Below, in pieces: positions 11,945-21,406 of a stretch of 64,000 nt of DNA; position 1 is the first letter of the stretch, and every line of letters starts with the position of its first letter. Source of the stretch: Liquidambar formosana. Lineage: Eukaryota; Streptophyta; Magnoliopsida; Saxifragales; Altingiaceae. The notes under the pieces were generated by a model. The model did no database searches and was not told where the DNA came from. It saw only the letters and a list, made by a program, of their open reading frames with translations. The stretch lies in contig CM077823.1 in the NCBI GenBank assembly GCA_039720395.1, positions 12,232,107 to 12,296,106 on the forward strand, in the 5' to 3' direction. The position numbers were made by a program, and so were the translations under genes.

Positions 11945-12599
11945 TGTTGGGAAATTTATTTAACCACTACATTATGAACAATTATACAAATATAATCAAC
12001 AATTAGATAAAATATCAAATTAACAACATAATAGAACAGGGTATACATCAATCAATATTAACGCTTAAAGAAAACACAGCTTGAGGGAATCAAGGGCACA
12101 TATTCGTTGTCCTAAAGTCGCATACGCCTCCCCACATGCAGGTATTGGCGGTTATATACGGCTCCAAGATACAACCTAGTTCCCCTCAGGCGGTCTGATC
12201 CATAGTGCACGTCTATAGCAAACAAGTGCCAAGAACGCATCTAAATTGTCCAAAGAAAATAGATAAAATAAAATAAAAGAGAGTATGAGAGTTAGAGAAG
12301 AAGAGAGAAAGAATAAGAGGGAGAAGATAAGAACGTTGAGAGAGACACAATATGACTGCAACGTTTGGTTTTATAGGCCCCAACTATACCTATACCAAAC
12401 GTTCAGTCAAAGGAAGAATTTAATGTATTAACTCTTATGGTTAATACATTAACATAAAATGGTAAGAAACATTATCACATAAATGGTAACCACCAAAAGA
12501 GTAAATAAAATCTCTTTAAAACTGAACTAAATAAATAAATAAATCTCCAAAAATAAAGTTTTGCAACTTCCTTGAAATAAAACTCTTAAATTTCCAACA
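11945..12599 (-). mobile_element. Solo-LTR-like block with promoter signals
   Basis: The block starts TGTTGGG and ends CCAACA on the + strand, so both strands begin TGTTGG as LTRs do. On the minus strand a TATA-like CCTATAAAACC lies near 12,370-12,380, followed by a pyrimidine-rich leader (tctctctc). No primer site or purine tract adjoins it, and the flanking five bases (tagat and taacc) do not match. It could be a decayed solo LTR or a non-LTR element that happens to share ends. Confidence 0.4.
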
Positions 12600-12639
12600 T
12601 AACCCTGATCTTATGTGAAAACAATATGGAGTATTTTTA

Positions 12640-13030
12640 TTTTTTATTTTTAATAGGCAAAAACATAATTGAATTATATAAAGAGATGAAATTACAACAT
12701 ATCATCTAAACTCCAAAAGAAACACCTAGAACCCAGCCCTTAAAACAAGGAAATGAAGCGAATAGCACAACACCCAAAGAGAACAAAGATATAACAGAAC
12801 AAACTGCCCAAAAAACATAGAACTACCCCAAATCTACAACCATAAAAAAAAAAAAAACACAGCTCACACCAAAGGAAAGGGAGATCAAGACTGATAAAAC
12901 ATGAGAAGGCAGACAAAACAACCAACCGGAAAAGAAAAAGGATGGGCAAGAACTCATCTGCATGAAGAAAGGTAGCATCAGCACACCAAAAGATATCACA
13001 AAGAAGACAATAGATCATTCCTGAAAGTTT
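12640..13030 (-). mobile_element. LINE 3' tail fragment (5'-truncated)
   Basis: Minus-strand text with the character of a plant LINE 3' UTR: T-rich and weakly coding-like. It ends ...TTTTTGCCTATTAAAAATAAAAAATAAAA, an A-rich tail at about 12,640-12,665. No target duplication was found. It is assigned by resemblance of the tail only. Confidence 0.4.
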
Positions 13031-13589
13031 AGATCATTCCTGATATACTTTGTTCTTAAATTGGGAAGACATTGAACCAAAAAAAATACAGTAATCCATA
13101 GAGAGGAAGAGAGATCCTAAATGCATCTGGAATCCCTATTCATTACCAGTTTAACACCACACATTCCTGGTCTTGGTAAAATCTGAAAGGCCACAGTCAT
13201 TCCAAACTGGCGGCACTTCTACTTTAAAGATTAGTATTCTATGATTTTTAACATTAGTATTCTATGATTTTTAACATTTAATGATTTACTATTACCTCAA
13301 AACATATTGTAATATAAATTTAATCCAAATTTCATAATATTTAGCATTTCCAATTAATTCATGCTTTACAAATTACAACAGAGTTGATCCATGCAAACCA
13401 CAGGAACATGTATTTCCATTCTCAATACAACTCTAGAGCATGCATCAATTCTTGAGAACTCCCTGCACCACCATTTCCACTAGAAAATCTACAATTCCGA
13501 AAACATTCTCTTGTCTCCCTTCATAACTTAGATACGTAACATTGGAGACACCATGCCCTTCACCTAGGCAATCTTTCTTACTTCAATTT

Positions 13590-13745
13590 TCTGTATTCAT
13601 TATCATTTCAGATTCTTGGAAGTCTTTCAGGAAGTTCAAATTGTCCAAGTTTGCAGTGGCCAGACTGTGATGTTCTGCACGTTGCCAGAAATGTTTAGCT
13701 CCACTCGTCAAACATTGGATTTGTTTCATTTTTTTATATATAAAT
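13590..13745 (-). pseudogene. Exon-like block GAKHFWQ, unit 0 copy
   Basis: The minus strand reads MKQIQCLTSGAKHFWQRAE and then NLDNLNFLKDFQESEM before a stop. The same block occurs in units C and D with the same frame over the first part. I do not recognise the protein family. The preserved phrase GAKH(F/L)WQ and the NLDNL(N/D)F..DFQ(E/D)S tail suggest it was once coding. The differing ends show the copies no longer share one product. Confidence 0.45.
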
Positions 13746-13819
13746 TGCATCCACTTGGTTGAGCTGTAGACAGAAAAAAAGACAGGAACAGATTTGAAAT
13801 CAGAAAGAAAAAATATTGT

Positions 13820-14668
13820 TCATGTTGCAACTATCTTATGTGGCATATGGCTGGCTAGAAACAAGCTTATTTTTTATAATGTTGTTACTAATCCTTTATC
13901 TGTGATTCTCTAGGCGAAGAATTGGACCAACTCTATTTTGCAGGCCTTCTCGCAGAAGTAACGAGTCACTCAGCACCACCCTACTCTGAGGCATAATCGG
14001 AATTCAAACTTCATACCAGTTCAATCAATTATCCATCATGATCAACTCATTATCCAGCATGATGAGTTGCAGAGATCATCATCATCTCCCTATGTCGTTC
14101 AATTTTCAGTCAAGATATGCAAGAGAACTAGGACTTATGCTTTGGCCATTGTAGTTTAACAACAGGACTCGATCAAACTTGTTTGGTGACTTTGGTCACG
14201 TTTGTGTCTGGCTGCACACAAAATGACTCTTGTATAATCTATGGTTCGAGCTGTAACATGGAATATGATGAATGTTCAAGCACCAAATGTTTCTTTCTAA
14301 ACAAACCTCAAGGTCGCTGACAATACTTTGGGTCCAGATAATTTGAGAAGAATGCATCACTGGTTGTTGCTTCATATCTGGTATGATATTCGGAGCTGTT
14401 TCTACAGAAACCAAGCCTGGTGATGGAGTGTTGTGGGAAGTTCTCAGCTTCCATTAGTAAATGCTCTGATCCATCAAGTGCTATACACTAAGCATCCCCG
14501 TTTTTGGACGTCTCTTACTAATTAGATAGTATAGGTTTTTGTCTATTTGTTTTCTGGTTTTTTAGTCTCCTTGGTTTCTAGCTTTATCCTATTGTAAGAC
14601 TTTTGTTGTTTTTTCCTCTTATCTTATCATGGTATCGAAAAATATAAAATAAAGGAAATAACATTTAT
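13820..14668 (+). mobile_element. 850-bp insertion unique to unit 0, with an exon-like ORF end
   Basis: Unit C (35,870-35,900) reads straight from ggaaaaaatatt into ataaaaatcattccc, whereas unit 0 has about 850 extra bases at this point. Near its start the + strand shows an acceptor-like ctctag followed by an open stretch GEELDQLYFAGLLAEVTSHS ending in PPYSEA and a stop at about 13,997. The remainder looks like a 3' UTR ending in an A-rich tail (gaaaaatataaaataaagg). It could be a retrotransposed or captured gene 3' end. I do not recognise the protein. Confidence 0.5.
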
Positions 14669-15479
14669 ACAAATCATTCCCTGTTTGGCTGTTGAACATT
14701 TGAGCACCTCACTGGAATTGCATAACAGCAATAATGCATAAGACAAAATTCAAGTTTAACCACAGCCTATCAGTCATCAATGTTACCAAATCATGTTGCC
14801 AAAAAAAAAAAAAAAAAAAACCAAAGAATGAAATTTTCTTGATTTTAATTAACTTGCAAGAACCAAGTTAGGGACATAGGAAGGAAAGAAATCAAACAAA
14901 TCAAAAGATACTTGTATTTCTCTTTTGGTCATGAAGAGACGAATGCATTTCAAACTTCGACAGAAAATAGCAATGGAGAGCTTAAGAACCAAACTCAAAA
15001 TGAAAGCCGAGAATTTCAATAATAATGAAGCTGAAGGTTCCCATCAATATCTAACAAAAAAACAAAAAAAATTTCATTTGATTATGGTCTTACAGCGCTA
15101 ATAAATGCATACATAAACACATTAAGAGAATTCATCAACATTCTTAATTTGAATAATAACCAAGATGAATATATCCATCTAGGGTAAATAAAAAATAAAA
15201 AAAATGTTACCATTTACTTTCCTTATACAATCGAGTTTTATTAAAAAATAAGCAAATGCAAAATATCTTTGTGTGTCTAGGGTATAAGCATGCACGTAAA
15301 TCATAAGCAAGAGAGAGAGCGGAAGAGAGATCCTGAATGCACTTGGAAATTTCTACAAATCAAATCTCTTAGATTTCACGAAACATGGATTCACTTATTT
15401 TGATACAAAGCATACACATGCATGCACGTACAAGCACTAAAGTTACACAAAATAACAATTACGACTCTTGATACTTCAA

Positions 15480-16130
15480 AGCCAGCTCTCATTCATGCAA
15501 TATTTTGCCCATAGATGGCCTCTCATGCGGATCTCTGGCCATGCACCTCTTCACAACATTAACATAGATATCTAGCAATTTATAGCTGATAAGACCAACC
15601 ATCCAAGAATCAATTTCAACTTCCATTGATCCCTCACTGTGCCTCGAATTTAGCAACTTATAAGACATTTCTATAGCTTAATTTGCATACAGCACCTCAA
15701 AGAGAATTATTCTGAACGAGCATACATCATATTTATCTGAAACTTGGCCATTTGATACATATTCAAGGTCAAGATATCCCATTAATACCATGAATGAAGT
15801 CTATACTCATGTGAGTACGCTCTATCGGAATAGCCCTACAAATCCCAAAGTCACTAGGACTAAAGACTTGATCAAGGGCAATATTGTCTACTTTGATGTC
15901 CCGATGAATGACTCTTGTGGTGTCATAGAGATATAATGCAGCAACCCCCTGTCAGCTCCAATGCATATCTTGAGTCTTCACCTCCAAGAATAATAAGGTA
16001 AGCTGTCTGACCCATGGAGGTGCCTAGCAAAAGTCACAATTTTCCATATACTCATATACCAATATCAACTCTGGTTGCTCATCACAATAGCCAATGAGCT
16101 TCACTATATGGTGATGGCGAACCTAATAGG
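15480..16130 (-). pseudogene. Receptor-like kinase fragment, left arm
   Basis: The minus strand encodes part of a Ser/Thr receptor-like kinase domain resembling the CrRLK1L/FERONIA-like group. Visible pieces are [37 protein letters not shown] (catalytic HRD), a damaged DFG (SDFGICRAIPIERTH), DKYDVCSF, and RCMARDPHERPSMGKIL near the end. The N-lobe with the Gly-rich loop and the VAIK lysine is absent, as are the ectodomain and transmembrane part. Several stops and frameshifts break it (for example after ENCDFC). Such kinases phosphorylate targets at the plasma membrane, but this copy cannot. Confidence 0.85.
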
Positions 16131-16611
16131 AAAAAATTTACTCTTGTGCTAAGAAGAAGAATCGAAAACTAAATGATATAGGCTTTGAGGAGCCTTTACT
16201 AAGACGTTATTTTTAAAAAAATGCTCACCTCTACTTAAAGGTTTCTAGCAAATTTACTTCCACAAAACCTTTGTTAACTAGGTGCCATTAGCGCCTCATA
16301 GTCCATTGCCACACCACGTGCGCACTCAAGTCATACGTATTGGAATACGTAGACCAATCTTTATCTTCCTTTCTATGTAAAAATAGAGATTGGTCAGCAT
16401 GTTCCAATACGTATCACTCAAGCACACACATGGGGTGGCAATGAACTATAGGGAACTAATGGCACTTCACACATGTCGTGTGAAAGAAATTTGCTACAAA
16501 CCCTTAAGTAGAGGCAAATATTGGTTTAAAGATATCATCTTAGTGGAAGTGCCTTAAAGCCTATATTGTTTATTTTTCGATTCTTCTTAGTACAAAAGTA
16601 ATTTTTTTCCT

Positions 16612-17245
16612 ATGAGGTACGCCACCACAACATAGTGAAGCTCAATGGCTACTGTGATGAGCAACCGGAGTTGATACTTGTATGTAAGTATGTAGAAAAT
16701 GAAGAATTTGCTAGGCACCTTTATAGGTAGACAGCTTTCTTCCTTTATCCTGAAAGCGAAGATTCAAGATAAGCATTGGAATTGCTAAGGGATTGTTGCA
16801 TCATATCTCTACGAGACTGCAAGATACATTCACCGTGACATTAAAGCAAACAATATTGTCCATGACCAAGACTTTAGTGCCAAAGGGGCTAACTTTGGCC
16901 CTTGTAGGGCTGTTCCGATAGAACATACTCAAGTGAGTACAGACTTCATTCATCGTACTAACAAATACCTTGACCCTAAATATGTATCAAATGACCAAGT
17001 TTCATATAAATATGATGTATACTCATTCGGAATACTTCTCTTTGAAGTGCTATCTGCAAAGTACACTACAAAAGTGTCTTATAAGTAACTAAATTCAGGG
17101 CATAGTGAGGGATCAATGTAAGTTCAAATTGATCCTAGGTTGATAAGATATCACAAGATATCTACATTGATGTGGCGATGAGGTGCATGGCCAAAGATCT
17201 GCATAAGAGGCCATCTATGGGGGAAGTACTACGTTAACTAGAGTA
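16612..17245 (+). pseudogene. Receptor-like kinase fragment, right arm
   Basis: This is the same kinase region as the left arm, in the opposite orientation. It reads [32 protein letters not shown], a mutated DFG region (ANFGPCRAVPIEHTQVSTDF), KYLDPKYVSNDQVSYKYDVY, FGILLFEVLSAKY and MAKDLHKRPSMGEVL before a stop. HRD is kept and the DFG aspartate is lost. Stops occur after the KVSYK stretch and elsewhere. It lacks the N-lobe, like its partner, so one truncated fragment was probably duplicated head to head. Confidence 0.85.
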
Positions 17246-18518
17246 AGATTTGAATTTCAAGAGTTGTAATTATTATTTCTATAAAACTTCGGTGCTTGTA
17301 TATGCATGCAAGTGTTTGCTTTGTATCAAAATAACTGAAATCTCCTATGAGGTTCCCCATCTAACAAGTGCATTTAGCAATAGCACTTTCAATATAAACA
17401 TTTTTTTTCAAAAAAAAAAAAAAAAAAAAAAAGAGTAAAAGCCATCATCACCATTTGCCCTCTATCTCTCATGATAATGTTCTCCAAACTTGTCACCAGT
17501 CTCTGCAATCCGCCATCCCCAGCCTCACTGATCCAATATGATCTCCTAGATCAACTCATGCATTTCAAAATCCTCTGTTAGATTCTTCTCATTCTATAAA
17601 TGACCAGAGGAAAAAATATTTGTGGAAGTCTCGTGCTTTCAAAATCTTTTGCAAGTTGCCAAAAATATTTAGCTTCACTTATTAGACATTGGAGTGGTTT
17701 CAATTTTGTATAAATTGGTCAGTGTAGTTGAGTTGTCAACAAAAAATAGCTATGAACAAATATGAAATCCGGAGAGAAGAAAAAAACTGAGAATCATAGC
17801 TTGTAAAACACAAGATGTAATTTAAGTTCAACCATAGCCTATCAGTAACCAATGTTACCAAGTCTTGGTTGCAAAAAAGGGAAGTAAAATTTCCTGAATG
17901 TCATTAACTTGCAAGGGCTGAGCTAAGTTAGGGACATAGGAAAGAAAGAAATCAAACAACTCAAAGAATCTTGGAATTTCTCTTTTAGTTAGTAATACAC
18001 GATTGCATTTCAAACATAGACAGACGATAGGGACATAGGAAAAAAGAAATCAAACAAATCAAAGAATCTTGGAATTTCTCTTTTAGTCAGGAAGACACGA
18101 TTGCATTGCATTTCAAACATAGACAGAAGATAGCAATGGAAAACTTAAGAGTCAAACTCAAAGAAGAAACTTAAGAATTTGAAAAATAATTGGGCCGAAG
18201 GTATCCATCCAATCAACAATTATAAAATTAAAACAATCAACAACAACAACAACAAACAACAACATTTTATTTAGTTAAGCCCTGACTGCTAATAAATTTA
18301 TATAATAAACACATGAAGATGGTTCATCAACATTCTTAATTGCAATTACAACCAAGTTGAATGTATCTGATATACAGTTTGGGAAAAGGCAAAAAAAAAA
18401 AAAAAAAAGTGCCATTTAATTTCCTCTTACAATCGAGAAGAAAAAAATACCATTTAATTTTCCAATACAATCGAGTTTTATTTAACCAATTAATTCCAAA
18501 ATGTATCTTTGTATGTTG

Positions 18519-18682
18519 TGTTGGCCTAGACTACAAGGGTTGCAGGGCTAGGGTCAACATCATGTCGACTGCAACTACTCGAACTGTGGTGCTTGGCTGC
18601 TACGATACCTATAAAAAGATTTGAGGCCGCCTCTCCTAACACCAGTTGGTTTTAGGTGAAATGATTAGCACTTGGACCTACA
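18519..18682 (+). repeat. TRIM left terminal repeat
   Basis: A 164-base repeat starting TGTTGGCC and ending ACCTACA. It is matched by 18,749-18,912. Confidence 0.92.
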
Positions 18683-18684
18683 AT

Positions 18685-18696
18685 TGGTATCAGAGC
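18685..18696 (+). promoter_or_regulatory. TRIM primer-binding site (initiator-Met tRNA)
   Basis: TGGTATCAGAGC two bases after the left terminal repeat. The spacing and sequence are the same as in the large LTR element at 6893-6904. Confidence 0.92.
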
Positions 18697-18748
18697 AAGG
18701 TCACGGGTTCAAGTCCCTAGGAGGGCTCAACATGTGCTAGGTGGTGAT

Positions 18749-18912
18749 TGTTAGCCTAGATTGCAAGGGTTGTAGGGCTAGGGTTAGCATCATGCCAGTT
18801 ACAACTATTCGAACTGTGGTGTTTGATAGCTGTGCTGCCCTTTAAAAGATTTGAGGGCGCCTCTATAGATGCTAGTTGGTTTTAGGTGAAATGGTTAGCA
18901 CTCAGTCCTACA
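18749..18912 (+). repeat. TRIM right terminal repeat
   Basis: A 164-base repeat starting TGTTAGCC and ending TCCTACA. It differs from the left copy by scattered substitutions. Confidence 0.92.
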
Positions 18913-19850
18913 TTTTGAATACAAGAATGCATGCACTTACGTAAGCAAGCTCCAAAAATTAACTCAATTTACCAGCTTGCAATCAAATATGAAACAAACC
19001 TGAAATCTTATCAGTGCAGAAGTTAATCAATGAACGGGGACAAACTTTAAGGTCCAGTTTAGCATGTTAAAAATTAAACTACCAGCACAAAAGGCTCTGA
19101 AGGCTTAAAAACACAAATTTATATTAAAGAGCTCTAGCCCGCCCGAGGTGTGGAGTCTTATATGCAGAAGGAAGAAGAGTCCAGCTCACCATTCATTAAA
19201 GATTCAAAATAAGGACACCCACAGTCGAGACATAATAACAAAATGCCCCAAACAGATCACGCAATCACACCCCTCAAATCTTCCTAACCAAAACAAGGAG
19301 AATTATTTTCTAGAACTTTCCCATATAGAATTCTTGAAAGAAAAAAACTGTAAATATCCAAAAGTACTATATACCTTGGGTTCAAAGTATCCCTATTTAT
19401 CAACTATCAAGCCATGCTTACTATCTATCTATATATATATATAAAGATAATGATAAGGGTGACCAAGGGTTCGGCCCTTACTAGTTACTCGAGAATGTGC
19501 ACTATACACTCCTCCGTCTTACATGCACCACGCCCTTCTAGCCCTGCCCCCTGGAGATCAAGCCATATTTCTTATTCCTCATTCATGTTAGATAAAGGAT
19601 TGGTACAAGCATATACAGCCTAAAATGTTTAAATTCAAACATAGTTCAATTTCCCTAGAAAAGATACTTACCAAAACCTGTGAGATGGATTTATAAAGAA
19701 ACAACATACAACCATAATATCTTTTCATGATATAAATAGTAAAACAAAAAGCATCCAACCTAAATTAGCCAATTATCCACTTTTGGCAAAAATAAACATT
19801 GCTGTCTAAAAAGGGCCGTTCAAGCAACTTAGCGATAGAGGGATAATTAC

Positions 19851-20136
19851 CAAGACGAAGAAGGAAATCTCATTGCTGATTTCCAGCCAGACTCAGCCCT
19901 GCGTGAGTACTTGTTTTCTACAACTGTTGCTGTCTCTGAAAGAAGAATGTAGATGCAAATTGTAGTGCTGATTGGTATAGCTGATTCTGATCAACCTCAA
20001 CTTGAAATGTGGCCTGACCAGCTATGTAGAGTACAAATTGGACCTGTACGTTGCACCTGATTTGGAAGATCTGGAATCATTTTGTCCACAGCTAATGGCA
20101 TAACAGATTGTGGCTGGCACAATTGGCACCATGAAC
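19851..20136 (-). pseudogene. Exon-like block 'MPL..DK', unit A copy
   Basis: The minus strand reads QPQSVMPLAVDKMIPDLPNQ and, after a frame change, ATFQVEVDQNQLYQSALQF followed by FFFQRQQQL. The donor side (ttg|gtaattatcc) is kept, while the acceptor seen in B and C (tag before gttcatgg) reads tttgg here. The same block is in B, C and D. The product family is not recognised. Confidence 0.5.
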
Positions 20137-20696
20137 CAAAAAAGGGTAAAAGAAGACTGAAGAAGTATGAGCCAACATTAAAACAAAAACTCTGCAAGTG
20201 ATCCGAAAAAGGGAAGGTAAAACATTCAATGCAAAAATCAATAACTCAACAAACCTCAACCCCAACTACTAGAAGTCAGCTAGTGCGCAGAAATAAACAT
20301 TGCTCCCCAAAAAGGGCCATTCAAGTATTCTAATTTTTTCGCACTGTGTTTATTTAATAAACATTGCTCCCCAAAAAGCAACAAAAAGCAACAAAAAGCT
20401 TAGTGAACAATGAATTGATTTGCAATAGTGATCCGACGTAAGCTGAATTCTTGCGGGAATCTATCCGATGAACGTACAATGGTTGCAAAAAATAAATAAA
20501 TAAATAAACAACAAAGAAAGACATGAATCGTCAGTAATGTAGGCTTTGCAAACAAAACATAGAAAATAAAAGAAAGAAAAAGGACCCATAAATGAAGCAA
20601 ACAAGCCTTCCATTTTTTATACAACTTCATAAAAGAAACATATTCTAGAAGAAAGAGAGATGCTACGAATATCAATATGCTAAACCCTAGCCTGTA

Positions 20697-20873
20697 TCAG
20701 GGAAATAAAAATATATTACCATCAATCGAGGTTGTTTTCCGAGGGTTCCACGCCCTGATGGACCGCACAATGAGAAAATCTGGTAAATCATTGATATGAG
20801 GTCGAAACCTATGTGTTCTGATTCTTTTCTTCTTAGTGAAGATCCTGACGACGTCTCTTCGAATCTGCTCCAT
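20697..20873 (-). CDS. Short conserved 5' ORF of the repeated gene, unit A (58 aa)
   Basis: The reading is MEQIRRDVVRIFTKKKRIRT, then a segment with HINDLPDFLIV and AWNPRKTTSIDG, and a stop. The first 20 residues are shared by units B, C and D, which then diverge. In the other units an intron-like interval (gtgag...cag) separates the part ending DLP..FL from AWNP. Here the two are joined directly, giving the longest form of this ORF. The run KKKRIRT is strongly basic. No family is recognised. It lies about 95 bases below a TATA box. Confidence 0.45.
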   Translation of the reverse strand: MEQIRRDVVRIFTKKKRIRTHRFRPHINDLPDFLIVRSIRAWNPRKTTSIDGNIFLFP

Positions 20874-20964
20874 TTTGGACGATAATCCTAACGGGACAAT
20901 AGGATTTCTGTGAAGATTGAGACCACAGCATTTTTTTTTTTCTTTTTATTTTTTTTTAGATACC

Positions 20965-20972
20965 TATTTATA
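20965..20972 (-). promoter_or_regulatory. TATA box of unit A
   Basis: TATAAATA on the minus strand within CTCTATAAATAGGTA, about 92 bases above the conserved ATG. The same sequence occurs in units B and C at the same distance range. Confidence 0.65.
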
Positions 20973-21098
20973 GAGTCAATGCGTTATGTGTACGTCTTAC
21001 ATTGTAATTCGGTTGCTAGTGCTGACTTGGCTCAAAACGTTTTATGGGTCTAAATAATTAAAAAAGTTTATTTAAAAAAAAAAAAAAAAAAAGAAGAA

Positions 21099-21406
21099 AG
21101 TTACTTTCACCACATAAAATAGTTTAAATCCCATTTAGTTTACATTTTTTAAAAATTTTATGAAAAATTTAAAAGGTTTTTTTTATGAAAACTAACCACA
21201 TTATTCACTGGAAAATATTATTCTAAACAATTTTGTAAGTTTTTTTTTTCTAAGATCTATCATTTATGCAGATTTTTTTTTTGCCATTTACAATCTCTAT
21301 TTTATTTTCCATAAAAAAATGGCCAATTAAATCCACTTAAATGACAAATTTTAGGGAAAAAATTATTCTAAAAAGTTTAATTTATGTGGTGGCAATAGCC
21401 TAGCCC
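21099..21406. mobile_element. Mutator-like MITE, copy 1
   Basis: It has inverted ends related to the copies at 30,886 and 42,548: TTCACCACATAAAATAG on the left and, reversed, GGCTATTGCCACCACATAAA on the right. The interior is also shared (catttagtttacattttt, cattattcactggaaaa). The left flank is an A-rich tract, so the exact end and duplication are uncertain. The repeat ATTAAAAAA occurs on both sides but not flush on the left. Confidence 0.75.

Larger units (their letters stand above)
13090..15335 (-). repeat. Array unit 0 (3' part of the repeated gene only)
   Basis: The segment aligns with the 3' portions of later units: the boundary stretch at 13,105 (compare 25,200), the block at about 13,380-13,430 (compare 25,890, 46,380, 60,060), the GAKHFWQ-like exon at 13,600-13,740, and the GTTAGGGACATAGGAAG block at 14,870 (compare 17,925 and 36,085). 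It lacks the 5' half and promoter. It stops where the kinase palindrome begins. An 850-base foreign insertion sits at about 13,820-14,668. Confidence 0.7.
15335..17390. repeat. 2-kb palindrome of receptor-like-kinase sequence
   Basis: Two arms of about 1 kb face each other around a short loop near 16,365-16,380. The match runs from the loop (gaccaatct..tatc against its complement aaatagagattggtc) outward through non-coding flank, the kinase fragments and on to TGATACAAAGCATAC (about 15,399) against its complement near 17,310. The arms differ by scattered substitutions and small gaps, so they are diverged but would still fold as one long hairpin RNA if transcribed. Confidence 0.88.
18519..18912 (+). 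mobile_element. TRIM (terminal-repeat retrotransposon in miniature)
   Basis: Two 164-base direct repeats (18,519-18,682 and 18,749-18,912), each TGTTRGCC...CCTACA, enclose 66 bases. The internal part starts two bases after the first repeat with the primer site TGGTATCAGAGC (18,685-18,696) and ends in a purine-rich gctaggtggtgat. The flanking five bases are tgttg and ttttg, one mismatch apart. There is no coding capacity. All parts needed for mobilisation by another element's proteins are present. Confidence 0.92.
17460..21000 (-). repeat. Array unit A
   Basis: The unit aligns with the others through the 3' block at 17,470-17,760, the GTTAGGGACATAGG block at 17,925 (partly duplicated at 18,010-18,060), the exon-like block at 19,851-20,136, and the promoter and first exon at 20,697-20,972. 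Between the last two it is much shorter than B, C and D and lacks the WEHAI block. A TRIM element interrupts it at 18,519-18,912. Confidence 0.75.

Noticed and set aside
18685..18720. GGTATCAGAGC ... GGGTTCAAGTCCC resembling parts of a tRNA gene
   Set aside because: It lies just inside the first TRIM terminal repeat, where a primer site is expected. No cloverleaf can be drawn around it.
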